This document shows, piece by piece, positions 18,061-26,048 of a stretch of DNA of 64,000 bases (position 1 is the first letter of the stretch; the number at the start of each line of letters is the position of its first letter). The stretch lies in the NCBI RefSeq assembly GCF_030408435.1, contig NZ_CP047046.1, positions 1,780,572 to 1,844,571 on the forward strand, in the 5' to 3' direction. The notes under the pieces are model-generated. The model saw nothing but the letters and a program-made list of their open reading frames with translations, made no database searches and was not told where the DNA came from. The DNA comes from Corynebacterium auriscanis. GTDB taxonomy: Bacteria > Actinomycetota > Actinomycetes > Mycobacteriales > Mycobacteriaceae. The position numbers were made by a program, and so were the translations under genes.

Positions 18061-18826
18061 GGGCCCCACTCCGTCCTGCATTATCGATAATCTGCTCATA
18101 GGCTTGTTCGAAGGCGCTTTCTACGTGGCCTTCGGCGAAATCCAAAGACCGCTCCAATTCAGTAAGGGGCCCGCTGAAAGCAATTTGGCCTTCTTTTAGA
18201 ATCCCCACACCGGTACTAATGCGAGAAATATCTTCAATGAGGTGGGTGGATAACAAGACGGTGGCGTGTTTGCCCTCATCGTGGATAAGATTGCGCATCG
18301 CGATGCGTGCACTGGGGTCTAACCCAGCGGTTGGTTCGTCCAATAACAGAAGGTCGGGGTTTCCCAGGGTGGCGCACGCAAATGCGAGCCGTCGTTTTTG
18401 TCCACCGGATAACGCCCGCACTGGTTTTTTACCGTGTGGTACTAGATCGACTTTTTCCAAGGCCTGGGCAACTGCTTTATTCCTCGCTGCTTTTTCGATG
18501 TGATGGACCCACGCGAGATACTCCAAGGTGTCGGTCACCGTCATCCAGGGAACAAATGTTGGGTCTTGGGGCATAATCCCTAGCCTGCGCCGGTAAGCTC
18601 GGAGCCGAGATCCTGTGCGGACCTCTTCGCCATCAGCGAATATACTACCCTGTGATTCACGCAGCGATCGATCAATGAGCCGCATCAACGTAGTCTTACC
18701 GCTGCCGTTTGGCCCTAATAGGCCAGTCACCCCCGGCGATAATTCCCACGATAAGTTCTTGATGATAGGAATTTTCCTGAATAGATTTCGATATTCGAAT
18801 GAGACATCGTTGAGCTGCACATGCAT
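18053..18826 (-). CDS. ABC transporter ATP-binding protein
   Basis: 257 residues with the full ABC set: Walker A GPNGSGKTT, Q-loop MPQDPTFVPWMTV, signature LSGGQKRRL, Walker B LLLLDEPTAGLDP and the H-loop STHLIEDI. It is the first gene of the cluster and couples ATP hydrolysis to the downstream membrane subunits. The type matches exporters of the ABC-2/CcmA class. No regulator gene is attached, so the inducing signal is unknown. Confidence 0.92.
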   Translation of the reverse strand: MHVQLNDVSFEYRNLFRKIPIIKNLSWELSPGVTGLLGPNGSGKTTLMRLIDRSLRESQGSIFADGEEVRTGSRLRAYRRRLGIMPQDPTFVPWMTVTDTLEYLAWVHHIEKAARNKAVAQALEKVDLVPHGKKPVRALSGGQKRRLAFACATLGNPDLLLLDEPTAGLDPSARIAMRNLIHDEGKHATVLLSTHLIEDISRISTGVGILKEGQIAFSGPLTELERSLDFAEGHVESAFEQAYEQIIDNAGRSGAHE

Positions 18827-19021
18827 GCTAGGCCACTTTCACAAAGGTCGATGGTACGCAATGCTGCCTCTTGAGAGATTGGCCCCACTGGAATGATCAG
18901 CACATCAAGCAGCTCTCATCAAGTAGCACACGTCAAGTGGCTGTCTCCATATTCTATGTATCAAATGTGCTTCTGTCACTAGTTTTGGAAAAATGAACAC
19001 TTTACCTAGATTCAGCCGCAC

Positions 19022-19066
19022 CCCAGTACACCCCCTCTAGGAAACCCAGTACGCCCCCTCTAGGAA
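19022..19066 (+). repeat. Tandem pair of 22-bp units
   Basis: CCCAGTAC-A/G-CCCCCTCTAGGAA occurs at 19022-19043 and 19045-19066 with one mismatch, in the gap between the ABC cluster and the SDR gene. Confidence 0.85.
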
Positions 19067-19094
19067 TCGCCTAATTCAAGACCACAGAATGCCA

Positions 19095-19778
19095 CTAGCT
19101 GCGGGTCGGGCGAATCGTGAGCTCTTCGATCATCGCCTCGTCCGTGGCATCCACCGCGAAGCGCACTGCCTTGGCGACTGATTCAGGGCGCAAGAAAAGC
19201 GACTCATCGTAATCATTGCCCCGCATCTTTTGGATCTGCCGTTGCATGTCCGAATCCACCTTGCCGGGATGAACCGAGCTCACACGGATTTTCCCCCGCT
19301 CTTCCTCTCGCAGCGCATCAGTGTATGCGCGCAAGGCAAACTTCGTAGCGGCATAGGGACCGTAACCCACACCACTGTGGTGCCCCGCCCCACTATTAAT
19401 GGTCACGAGTGTTCCGTGAGCAGCACGCAGCGGAGCGATCAGCTGGCGAGTCAGTTCCGCGACTGCGAAAAGATTGACATCAAAAGCATGGCGCCACTGC
19501 ACGGGTTCAGTTTCCGTAACCGGATCGTGAGCGACCACACCTGCAGAGTGCACTAAAACATCGAGACGATCTAGGTTGAGGGTGGCAACCTTGTCCGCTA
19601 GCACGTCCAAATCAGTCAGATCTGCGACAAAAGCCTGAGCACTGGGAAACTGTGCAGCCACGTCATACGCAGATGCACTGGATCCGCCAATGATCAGATG
19701 ATGATCGGGGGCAAGCTGCTGCGCGACGGCTAGACCAATTCCGCGAGTGGCCCCAGTGATGAATGCTGTCTTATTCAT
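19095..19778 (-). CDS. Short-chain dehydrogenase/reductase
   Basis: 227 residues with the NAD(P)-binding ITGATRGIGLAVAQQL near the N-terminus, DLTDLDVL, LVHSAGVVAHD (NAG-like), a catalytic Ser in TINSGAGHH and the YGPYAATKFALRAY active site (YxxxK). The start at 19778 follows GAGGAGATCATC; the frame is open further upstream to 19847 but without a binding site. It has the size of classical SDRs. The substrate cannot be told. Confidence 0.88.
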   Translation of the reverse strand: MNKTAFITGATRGIGLAVAQQLAPDHHLIIGGSSASAYDVAAQFPSAQAFVADLTDLDVLADKVATLNLDRLDVLVHSAGVVAHDPVTETEPVQWRHAFDVNLFAVAELTRQLIAPLRAAHGTLVTINSGAGHHSGVGYGPYAATKFALRAYTDALREEERGKIRVSSVHPGKVDSDMQRQIQKMRGNDYDESLFLRPESVAKAVRFAVDATDEAMIEELTIRPTRS

Positions 19779-19912
19779 GATGATCTCCTCGATCTCTGTG
19801 TCTGTAACAACTACCGTTTGTGTACCCGCACCAATCCGCGCCTGCACCGCTGGGCCGCTCGGTCCTCGTTTTGCGCACCCGTGCTACTCGCACTGTAACC
19901 CACCGAAATTAA

Positions 19913-22147
19913 CTACATTCCCACCGTCAGCGCCGCGGTCGCCGACGATACCGCCTGTGCGATCTGCATAGCCGAGGCCGGCGCTTGTCCCGTGTGAACC
20001 CGCCCGTCCATTCCCGGGTAGGTCGTAGTCGCAGCATGCTCCGTCGCCACTGCATGAACGAATAACCCAGCCAAGACATGGTCGTGGAAGATGGGGGCGT
20101 CGAAAGAAAAAGAGCCCTCAGCCGACCCAGCGTGATCCTTGGCCGCAACGACCGAAGGGAAGAAAGCATCCCGCTTAACGATCGCGGCAGTCGCCCGCGC
20201 AACGTACGCACCCAACAAACCGGCCAACACATCACCCGAGCCCGGGGTCGCCGCCCACGAGGAGCCAGCGTTAATAACGCTCACCTGCGAAGATGTGGCC
20301 AGCACCGAGGCACGCCCCTTCAGCAACACGGCGCAGTTGAGCTGCGCGGCCAGCACAACCGCCGCTGCCACCGGATCGTCATTCGGGGACGGTGTGGTTT
20401 CAGTAGCCAACCGAGCAAACTCGCCAGCGTGAGGGGTGAGCAGCGTGAAGGGCTCCCTAGCGCGAAGCTTGTCCAGCAGATGCGGTTGCTGGGAAAGCAA
20501 CGTCAGCGCATCCGCATCCACCACCACCGGCAGGATGGAATCCAATGCAGTCGCCAATTCCGCGGCCGCCCCATCGTCGGTCCCCCGCCCCGGACCTATA
20601 ACGAGGGCGTGGGGCGACGAGGAAGTGGGTGTGGATGGTAAAGAATCCCACAGCGGTTCAGTCGTCACCAGGGCTTCGGGTGTAAAACTCGTGATCAGGT
20701 CTGGGGGCGAGAACAACCGGACAGCCGAACTGGTGGCGCGAACTGCGGCAACTGCTGCAAAGATGCCCGCACCGGGGAACCTATCGCTACCAGCGCACAG
20801 ACCCACCACGCCACCGGAGTACTTATGATCAGAGGCTTCGGGTTCTGTGGCGAACGGTAGGTTATCGGGCACGAGGGCTGCGACCCGGGCCGGCGCTGGC
20901 GCTGGGTCTAAGGCTGCCTCGGAGTCACAGGCGTGGGTCTGTGACACGCGATCTGCTCCGGTTACGGGGCCACATGCCAGGGACGCGAGAGGTTCGTAAT
21001 AGGTCACGGGGTTGGTACTTGCCGCGAGTAGTTCGGCGCTTAAGGCTAGTCGCGTTGCCCTGCCGGCCGTAGCGGGCAGCACCAAATCGACCAGCTCGAC
21101 CCGGCCGCACCATGGGGACAGGGCGTGAGCGAACCGTAAACCACCGAAAGTTACCGTCACGCTGGCCCGCACGTGCGCAGGCACGTTTTGCACAAACCAC
21201 ATGCAGTCTTCCGGCTCAAACCCGCGCGCGTGAACGGTGATGGGATCCGGTATCGCGCCCGTATCGGCGTTCACGCCCGACGGCACGTCCACGGCCACGA
21301 CTGGCACTGCGCAGCTGTACGCATCCGCCAGAAACTCCGCCACTTCTGCTGTGAGCCCCCGCTTGCTCCCCAAACCCGCAATGCCGTCGATCACCATTCG
21401 CACGTCGGGTGCCACCGGCAGCTCGGTCACCCATTGGCCACCTGCGGTTTCGAAGGCTTCGCACGCGGTTTCTTTTACCCGACGCCCCTCTGTCACCGCG
21501 TACGCCACCACCTGGTGACCCATTTCCAGCAATCGGGCGCCGGCGTACAGCGCATCGCCACCGTTACCGCCTGGCCCCACGAGCAAGACGATGGTTCGGT
21601 CCTGTTCATCCCCTGCCGCGTGCCCCTCCGGAGGCGAGCTGGGGGCCGCGTCATCCCCCGGACGCAAGGTAGACGCCGCGTCATCCCCCGGACGCAAGGT
21701 AACCGCCGCGTGACCCTCCGGACCCGAGCTGGAGGCCGCGCAATCCCCTGGACGCAAGGTAGACGCCGCGTGCCCCTCCGGACCCGAGTTGGAGGCCGCG
21801 CAATCCCCCGGACGCAAGGTAACCGCCGCGTGACCCTCCGGACCCGAGCTGGAGGCCGCGCAATCCCCTGGACGCAAGGTAGACGCCGCGTGCCCCTCCG
21901 GACCCGAGCTGGAGGCCGCGCAATCCCCCGGACGCAAGGTAACCGCCGCGTGCCCCTCCGGACCCGAGCTGGAGGCCGCGCAATCCCCCGGACGGGAGCT
22001 GGTGCGTGGGGAAGTAGTGAGGAGCTCGTCAGCTACACGCGCGACCTGCTCAGCGGCGATCTGCATGAGTTCATCGGGGTGGTTTTGCTGTTCCAGCAGC
22101 ACATTCTCCGCTTGCCTGACCTCTTGCGCGGTAAACAGTTGCTTCAT
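19913..22147 (-). CDS. nnrD: Bifunctional NAD(P)H-hydrate epimerase / ADP-dependent dehydratase with repeat insertion
   Basis: Repairs damaged NAD(P)HX. Residues 1-50 (MKQLFTAQEVRQAENVL) and about 178-370 (VLLVGPGGNGGDALYAGARLL, DVPSGVNADTG) make the YjeF_N epimerase domain. Residues about 430-740 make the dehydratase: YSGGVVGLCAGS, VIGPGRGTDDG, VDADALTLL, LTPHAGEFARL and the ATP/ADP-site GSGDVLAGLL. Between the first helix and the first strand of the epimerase lies a 125-residue insertion built from 20-residue units of the type RPGDCAASSSGPEGHAA. At 744 residues the protein is much longer than the usual 500. The insertion is at a surface loop, so activity is probably kept. Fusion of both activities is common in bacteria. 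Confidence 0.9.
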   Translation of the reverse strand: MKQLFTAQEVRQAENVLLEQQNHPDELMQIAAEQVARVADELLTTSPRTSSRPGDCAASSSGPEGHAAVTLRPGDCAASSSGPEGHAASTLRPGDCAASSSGPEGHAAVTLRPGDCAASNSGPEGHAASTLRPGDCAASSSGPEGHAAVTLRPGDDAASTLRPGDDAAPSSPPEGHAAGDEQDRTIVLLVGPGGNGGDALYAGARLLEMGHQVVAYAVTEGRRVKETACEAFETAGGQWVTELPVAPDVRMVIDGIAGLGSKRGLTAEVAEFLADAYSCAVPVVAVDVPSGVNADTGAIPDPITVHARGFEPEDCMWFVQNVPAHVRASVTVTFGGLRFAHALSPWCGRVELVDLVLPATAGRATRLALSAELLAASTNPVTYYEPLASLACGPVTGADRVSQTHACDSEAALDPAPAPARVAALVPDNLPFATEPEASDHKYSGGVVGLCAGSDRFPGAGIFAAVAAVRATSSAVRLFSPPDLITSFTPEALVTTEPLWDSLPSTPTSSSPHALVIGPGRGTDDGAAAELATALDSILPVVVDADALTLLSQQPHLLDKLRAREPFTLLTPHAGEFARLATETTPSPNDDPVAAAVVLAAQLNCAVLLKGRASVLATSSQVSVINAGSSWAATPGSGDVLAGLLGAYVARATAAIVKRDAFFPSVVAAKDHAGSAEGSFSFDAPIFHDHVLAGLFVHAVATEHAATTTYPGMDGRVHTGQAPASAMQIAQAVSSATAALTVGM
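21620..21999 (-). repeat. 60-bp in-frame minisatellite inside the NAD(P)HX repair gene
   Basis: Five nearly identical 60-bp units fill about 21700-21999, preceded by shorter partial units from 21620. Units alternate slightly (AACCGCCGCG versus AGACGCCGCG), giving a higher 120-bp period. All indels are multiples of three, so the frame stays open. Confidence 0.95.
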
Positions 22148-22266
22148 ACCTCGCCATGGTAGTGGTCTCCAAGGGTTCTATGAGGGGATGTTTGCACCCA
22201 AGAAAATTACCCCCGCAAAAACAGTTGAACAATTGGGCATTTTGGCCGGTCACCACTGCAATGGAT

Positions 22267-22276
22267 TTGTTATATT
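22267..22276 (+). promoter_or_regulatory. Possible extended -10 promoter of the small peptide gene
   Basis: TTTGTTATATT fits an extended -10 (TGnTATATT) but has no good -35. It would give a leader of about 120 bases with a small CGGGAAAATCCCG hairpin at about 22359-22371 before the ribosome-binding site. Confidence 0.3.
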
Positions 22277-22402
22277 TTTGTGATACTACACCCGATGACA
22301 TTCTTTGTAGCGCCCACTCGTAACGCATTCCAAAGATCCACGTTTGTGTAGATGAGCATCGGGAAAATCCCGCTGCAAACACCACTCCGAAAGGATTTCA
22401 AA

Positions 22403-22501
22403 ATGATCGAGAACGCAGCAGCATTCTTCGCCGGCCTGGTTAAGCTGATCGCCGGTGGCATCAACGGCCTGGTCAACCTGTTCGCAGGTCTCTTCGTCTA
22501 A
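22403..22501 (+). CDS. 32-residue hydrophobic/amphipathic peptide, possible small porin or secreted helix
   Basis: A very short gene, MIENAAAFFAGLVKLIAGG then INGLVNLFAGLFV. It has a good ribosome-binding site (AAAGGA, 8 bases upstream), an ATG start and three hairpins right after it, which is strong evidence for real expression. The peptide has one Glu and one Lys, no Cys, no signal peptide, and can form one continuous helix with Gly and Asn on one side. Corynebacteria are known to make tiny cell-wall channel peptides without signal sequences (PorA and PorH types of 40-57 residues), and staphylococcal phenol-soluble modulins look similar. Which of these applies is inference; I recognise no exact homologue. 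Confidence 0.65.
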   Translation: MIENAAAFFAGLVKLIAGGINGLVNLFAGLFV

Positions 22502-22540
22502 GGAATTCACTTTCCACCACGGCGAGGTCTAGCCTCATAA

Positions 22541-22586
22541 CAAGGGGTTTCGCCACCCCTTGCCCGTCATCAAAACTTTATGACGG
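22541..22586 (+). terminator. Two adjacent hairpins after the small peptide gene
   Basis: CAAGGGG/CCCCTTG (22541-22562) and CCGTCAT/ATGACGG (22564-22586) form two compact perfect stems 40 bases after the stop codon. Confidence 0.6.
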
Positions 22587-22599
22587 AACACCACCTTCT

Positions 22600-22643
22600 A
22601 AGAATCCCCAAATGGTTTAACTCCCTTTGGGGATTCTTGCTAT
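22600..22643 (+). terminator. Rho-independent terminator
   Basis: A perfect 13-bp stem AAGAATCCCCAAA/TTTGGGGATTCTT (22600-22612, 22626-22638) followed by a weak GCTATT run. It is the third hairpin behind the peptide gene. Confidence 0.7.
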
Positions 22644-22723
22644 TCAAATATAATTAATAACTTGAATACCCTCCACACAACTAATTGAAGGACAGTGAAG
22701 ATTACACTTAATTCAACCTCGGT

Positions 22724-22843
22724 ATTCCCGACATCCAGGCACTGAAAGTCAAATGTGCAGCAGAACTCCAACAAAAACGCGCCATTTTGTCAGAGTTCTG
22801 CTGCACATTGCACGAATAGGCGCGTGGGCGGCGGGTGCTGCGC
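22724..22843 (+). repeat. 120-bp palindrome-bearing repeat, copy 1
   Basis: Contains a perfect 17-bp inverted repeat, AATGTGCAGCAGAACTC at 22752-22768 and its complement at 22793-22809. The 24-base loop holds a further ACAAAA/TTTTGT stem, so the whole can form a cruciform. Ends in a G-rich GGCGCGTGGGCGGCGGG tail. Confidence 0.9.
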
Positions 22844-22955
22844 CGAGATGGAGCCCGCGGGGAACAACGGCCCCGCCCCGCGCCCCGATGCGGCCGGCAG
22901 ATGCAACGCCGAGATAGAGCCCGCGGGTAACAACGGCCCCGCCCCACGCCCAGAT
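22842..22955 (+). repeat. 48-bp unit repeated twice between the 120-bp repeats
   Basis: Units at 22842-22889 and 22908-22955 start GCCGAGAT-G/A-GAGCCCGCGGG and differ at four bases. Confidence 0.8.
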
Positions 22956-23047
22956 ATAGCCAGTCTGCGCTACGCAGTGCTGCGGACCGTGAGTGCGAGG
23001 TAGTTCGGAATAATACGGGAGGCCCCTTCGAGCTCCCCGGTGCCTAC

Positions 23048-23167
23048 ATTCCCGAGATCCAGGCACTGAAAATCAAATGTGCAGCAGAACTCCAACAAAA
23101 ACGCGCCATTTTGTCAGAGTTCTGCTGCACATTGCACGAATAGGCGCGTGGGCGGCGGGTGCTGCGC
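23048..23167 (+). repeat. 120-bp palindrome-bearing repeat, copy 2
   Basis: Same length as the copy at 22724 with only two base differences, in the same orientation and 324 bp away. The palindrome arms are unchanged. Confidence 0.9.
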
Positions 23168-23180
23168 AGTTTCCAGCACC

Positions 23181-23321
23181 GTTCCCCGCAGCACCGTTCG
23201 CACCGCTGCAACCGCAGCACCGTTCGCACCGCTCCCCCCAGCACCGCTCGCAGCACCGTTCGCACCGCTCCCCCCAGCACCGCTCCCCCCAGCGCCGCTC
23301 CCAGCACCGCTGCCAGCGCCC
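23181..23321. repeat. GC-rich GCACCG minisatellite next to the attachment site
   Basis: Degenerate tandem units of the type GCACCGTTCGCACCGCTCCC fill the stretch up to the left end of the integrated element. Read on the minus strand it opens an 87-codon Gly/Ala/Ser frame, which I regard as non-coding. Confidence 0.75.
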
Positions 23322-23351
23322 CCCATCAGGGCCCTCACAAAGCCCCCAATG

Positions 23352-23388
23352 GTGCCCCCAGTGGGACTCGAACCCACACTTGACGGAT
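23352..23388 (-). other. Attachment site, left (37-bp core)
   Basis: Identical to 29776-29812. It is the displaced original 3' end of the tRNA gene, covering the T arm and the variable region down to the anticodon stem; the sequence diverges at 23389. Confidence 0.92.
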
Positions 23389-23500
23389 GTTGATTAGATC
23401 TAGTGTTCTATATTAATGGTTCCATATTTCCCCTATTTTCCCAGCTCGCAACTCTCCGATCATGCTAAACATTCCGTCCACTACGCCCCATTTCGACATA

Positions 23501-24622
23501 TTATTTGGACACTTTTAGGACACGATCCACCACATCACCAATAGCTACACCCTCCACTGCACGCGCTACGTACACCTGTTCGGTTAATCGGCTATCAGCA
23601 TGCCCCAAAACCTCGGCTGCATCCCGAGGGGACATGTGTCTAGTAATGACAGACGCAAGCGTCTTGCGAAGCGTGTGAACCGTTACCCAGTCGAACCGCT
23701 CCCCACGCGCAGCCCGTAGCCACCTATTGAAGTTGTTTTCCCAAATGTACGTCCCCGCCCCGGAGGGAAACACTGGATCCACGACCCCCTCGAAGAGATC
23801 GCGCCGGCGTTTTAGCACCTCGACAGCAAGCGCAGACAGATGAACGAACCGCATAGCGTTAGACGTTTTGCCCTGGTCTTGTCGGTACATCCCCCGCCCC
23901 TTTGAGTAGGTCAACGTACCACTAACCTCCAACCGCGGCGGGTTGCCATCTAAGTCCACATCATCCCAACGCAGCGCTAAGACCTCCCCAGCTCGAAGCC
24001 CAGTAGCCAAACACACATCCACCACATCGATAAGAGTTTGGTTACCCGATGCGGCGATCTGGTCTCGGAATGGTTGTACTTCTCCTTCCGTAAGCGCTCT
24101 AACTTCCCGAGAGCGACGTTTCTTTAACTTCACGTTCAGCATCGGATTCTGATTAACGATTCCGAAACGCGCAGCCATACCGAACGCCCCAAGTAGGACA
24201 GTGCGGCAATTCGGGACAACTCCGCTCGTTTGGGAATTCAGCCACTGTTGAAGGAACGCCCCCGTTACCTCATTAAGGCGCATAGCCCCCATAGCAGGGA
24301 TTAGGTGCCGGTTAGTTGCCGTGCGGTAACGATCCTTAGAAGCACCGCGTACATCAACGTCTTCGAGCCAGTAGTTCAGTAGTTGCTCCACGCTACTAGT
24401 AGTTGTGAGGGTTGGGGTGTCCACAACTCCGAGCCGTTCCTGGCATCGTGCTTTAACTTCGTTGATTGCCGCAGTCTTACTTTTGCGAATGGCGCGGATG
24501 CGGACGGTTTGGCCGTCGTATAGCCGCAGCCGCGTTTCAGCTCGTACTTTCCCCTCGCCAATGGTTTTGGTGTTGATGTTCCCCCACGTCCCCAGGGGAG
24601 TAACCGGCCTACCGCGCGCCAC
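23501..24622 (-). CDS. int: Tyrosine-recombinase integrase
   Basis: 373 residues. It contains an N-terminal AP2-like arm-binding region rich in basic residues (RLRLYDGQTVRIRAIRKSK), a SAM-like core-binding domain (about 75-160), and a catalytic domain with Arg in ATGLRAGEVLALRW (about 211), HTLRK (about 315), LGHADSRLTEQVYVAR with the nucleophile Tyr near 349. The start is GTG 24622, overlapping the repressor stop by 14 bases; the longer frame to 24664 would overlap further. It ends 113 bp inside the left attachment core, as expected for the enzyme that inserts this element into the tRNA. Confidence 0.93.
   Translation of the reverse strand: MARGRPVTPLGTWGNINTKTIGEGKVRAETRLRLYDGQTVRIRAIRKSKTAAINEVKARCQERLGVVDTPTLTTTSSVEQLLNYWLEDVDVRGASKDRYRTATNRHLIPAMGAMRLNEVTGAFLQQWLNSQTSGVVPNCRTVLLGAFGMAARFGIVNQNPMLNVKLKKRRSREVRALTEGEVQPFRDQIAASGNQTLIDVVDVCLATGLRAGEVLALRWDDVDLDGNPPRLEVSGTLTYSKGRGMYRQDQGKTSNAMRFVHLSALAVEVLKRRRDLFEGVVDPVFPSGAGTYIWENNFNRWLRAARGERFDWVTVHTLRKTLASVITRHMSPRDAAEVLGHADSRLTEQVYVARAVEGVAIGDVVDRVLKVSK
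23506..23523. other. Possible integrase arm-type site, left
   Basis: TGGACACTTTTAGGACAC, two GGACAC half-sites, lies in the last codons of int. The same 18-mer with one mismatch is at 29711-29728 near the other end of the element. Confidence 0.5.
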
Positions 24623-25181
24623 GGCCCTCAACCAACTTGCGCAGATCTTCGAACAAATCAGCATCTACCTTTTCGAACCAAGCGGTTAAGGTCTTTAGAA
24701 AATCCACGGCCTTTTCCACATCGCTAGGTAAATCCCGCCCTGAATCCGGCAACTCGCTCCAATGGTTTGGCAGGTCAGAGCGGGTTTCTAGGTATTTATC
24801 AACCTCACCAGATAGCGTTTCGACATCCTGTACTAGCTTAGGAAACTCGGAAACGATAACTAATAGCACTAGCTCTACAGTCGAAAGAACGCGCTGTAGA
24901 TCCGGCCTAGGGTTTTCCAAGCTGCCTTTGAGAAGGTCACCAACTTCGACTCCGAAGATTTCCGCCATCGCAACAGCTTCATCGAATTTCAAGCGCTGCT
25001 CGCCTACTTCAATCCTCCTAATGGTGTTGGGGTACATCGTTAGACCTTTTTTTTCGATCGCATCAGCTAAAGCACCGCGGGACATTTCCGCAGCTTCTCG
25101 AAGGTTTCTTAGGTTCGCTACCACCCGCACATTCGCCCTATCGGTGAACAGATGGGCTTTTCTTGAATCCAAGTTATCCAC
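24609..25181 (-). CDS. XRE-family repressor of the integrative element
   Basis: 190 residues with an N-terminal helix-turn-helix domain (about 18-85): VVANLRNLREAAEMSRGALADAIEK, PNTIRRIEVGEQRLKFDEAVAMAEIFGV. The C-terminal half is a hydrophilic helical region, possibly for dimerisation (ELVLLVIVSEFPKLVQDVETL). No LexA-type peptidase motif is seen, so induction would need an antirepressor rather than self-cleavage. It is divergent from the excisionase-like gene at 25310 and shares its last 14 bases with the integrase start, so repressor and integrase form one unit. Confidence 0.85.
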   Translation of the reverse strand: MDNLDSRKAHLFTDRANVRVVANLRNLREAAEMSRGALADAIEKKGLTMYPNTIRRIEVGEQRLKFDEAVAMAEIFGVEVGDLLKGSLENPRPDLQRVLSTVELVLLVIVSEFPKLVQDVETLSGEVDKYLETRSDLPNHWSELPDSGRDLPSDVEKAVDFLKTLTAWFEKVDADLFEDLRKLVEGRGAR

Positions 25182-25253
25182 AACCTTTTTCCACAGTTAG
25201 ACACAGTCACGACGCTTACAAATTTTTCTGATAGCATGTAACACAACACGTTA

Positions 25254-25268
25254 AGAACGTATCGTTCT
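25254..25268. promoter_or_regulatory. Perfect palindrome in the divergent control region
   Basis: AGAACGTATCGTTCT, 6-bp arms with a 3-base centre, flanked more loosely by AACAC and GTGTT. It lies between the repressor start (25181) and the plus-strand operon start (25310), so it is the best operator candidate for the repressor. Confidence 0.6.
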
Positions 25269-25309
25269 GATGTGTTCCGAATGTTTCCCCTATCTTTACA
25301 GGAACCCAC

Positions 25310-25501
25310 ATGACCCGCGAAACTTACACACTCGTTGAAGCCGCTCAACGGCTCGGAGTAAGCCAAGCTCACATCTACGGCCTGGCAAAAAATGATGAAC
25401 TGCCATTCCCGGTTATCCGCATCGGGCATCGCTACCTCGTGCCAGCGGAAGCCTTCGACCGCCTAATCCGTACCGGAGAAAAGGAACCCGCCCACCAGTG
25501 A
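25310..25501 (+). CDS. Excisionase-like helix-turn-helix protein
   Basis: 63 residues, starting MTRETYTLVEAAQRLGVSQ, then AHIYGLAKNDELPFPVIRIGHRYLVP, which is the winged-helix pattern of MerR/Xis (HTH_17) proteins. A good AGGAA site precedes the ATG. Being first in the plus-strand operon and opposite the repressor, it probably directs excision or switches on the element's genes. Its stop overlaps the next start (GTGA). Confidence 0.8.
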   Translation: MTRETYTLVEAAQRLGVSQAHIYGLAKNDELPFPVIRIGHRYLVPAEAFDRLIRTGEKEPAHQ

Positions 25502-25635
25502 ACCGCACCACACGCGACCACAGCGAGCACCCCCACGCGATCAGCCGGTTAGTTCCCACGGAACCGCCTGAAGCTCTACATCGCCCATACAGCGTTGAAG
25601 AGGACTTCCAAGCCCTGGCCGATACCCACGCCTGA
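25498..25635 (+). CDS. Small hypothetical protein of the integrative element
   Basis: 45 residues with GTG start overlapping the preceding stop by four bases (GTGA), a classic coupling. The product begins MNRTTRDHSEHPHAISRLV and is rich in His, Glu and Pro. It has no recognisable domain. The case for it being real is the overlap and its position in the operon. Confidence 0.5.
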   Translation: MNRTTRDHSEHPHAISRLVPTEPPEALHRPYSVEEDFQALADTHA

Positions 25636-25651
25636 AACGCGCATAAGAAAA

Positions 25652-25679
25652 CGCTCTAGCTACGCCAATATCTAGAGCG
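25652..25679 (+). terminator. Hairpin between small genes of the element
   Basis: Perfect 8-bp stem CGCTCTAG/CTAGAGCG with a 12-base loop and no T-run. It may attenuate transcription or protect RNA ends. Confidence 0.4.
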
Positions 25680-25720
25680 CCCAACCAACTCCCAAAAACC
25701 AGAAAGAGAGTTACCCAACC

Positions 25721-25996
25721 ATGCTAACACAAGGCCAAGACAACACCGCGGAGTTCCTCGAGTCCTCCAGTGTCACACCTGTCATTCTCACCGGCCCCGA
25801 ATGTGACGTGTACTTCTACATGCCCGGTTTCATGCTCGTTGCCCAGCCGTGGATAACGGAAAGCGAACTAGCCGAGTTTTGGTACCGATGGACTCACATT
25901 GATGAACCCGTGGCACCCGAGGGCCGTCGATTCCGTTTCGGGATGCTCCACAAGCGGGATGGGGTTTACCGTCTCACGTCCACAATCGTGATCTAA
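25721..25996 (+). CDS. Hypothetical protein of the integrative element
   Basis: 91 residues from an ATG preceded by AGAAAGAGAG. Contains aromatic-rich segments (DVYFYMPGFMLVAQPWIT, ELAEFWYRWTHIDEP) and a closing beta-like region. No signal peptide or membrane segment. I do not recognise the family. Small acidic proteins at this position in satellites often act on the helper phage or host, but nothing in the sequence shows that here. Confidence 0.65.
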   Translation: MLTQGQDNTAEFLESSSVTPVILTGPECDVYFYMPGFMLVAQPWITESELAEFWYRWTHIDEPVAPEGRRFRFGMLHKRDGVYRLTSTIVI

Positions 25997-26048
25997 CCCC
26001 CTCGACAGTTCGCCAACGTTTGAAACAGTTCACGCCAGTTGAACAACC

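Noticed and set aside
21620-21999. Assembly artefact in the repeat
   Set aside because: Units differ at several bases in a regular alternating way and keep the frame, which fits real repeat evolution, although long reads would be needed to be certain of the copy number.
23114-23377. Gly/Ala/Ser-rich 87-codon frame on the minus strand, PE_PGRS-like
   Set aside because: It is the translation of a GC-rich minisatellite, begins inside the tRNA-derived att sequence and has no start signals.
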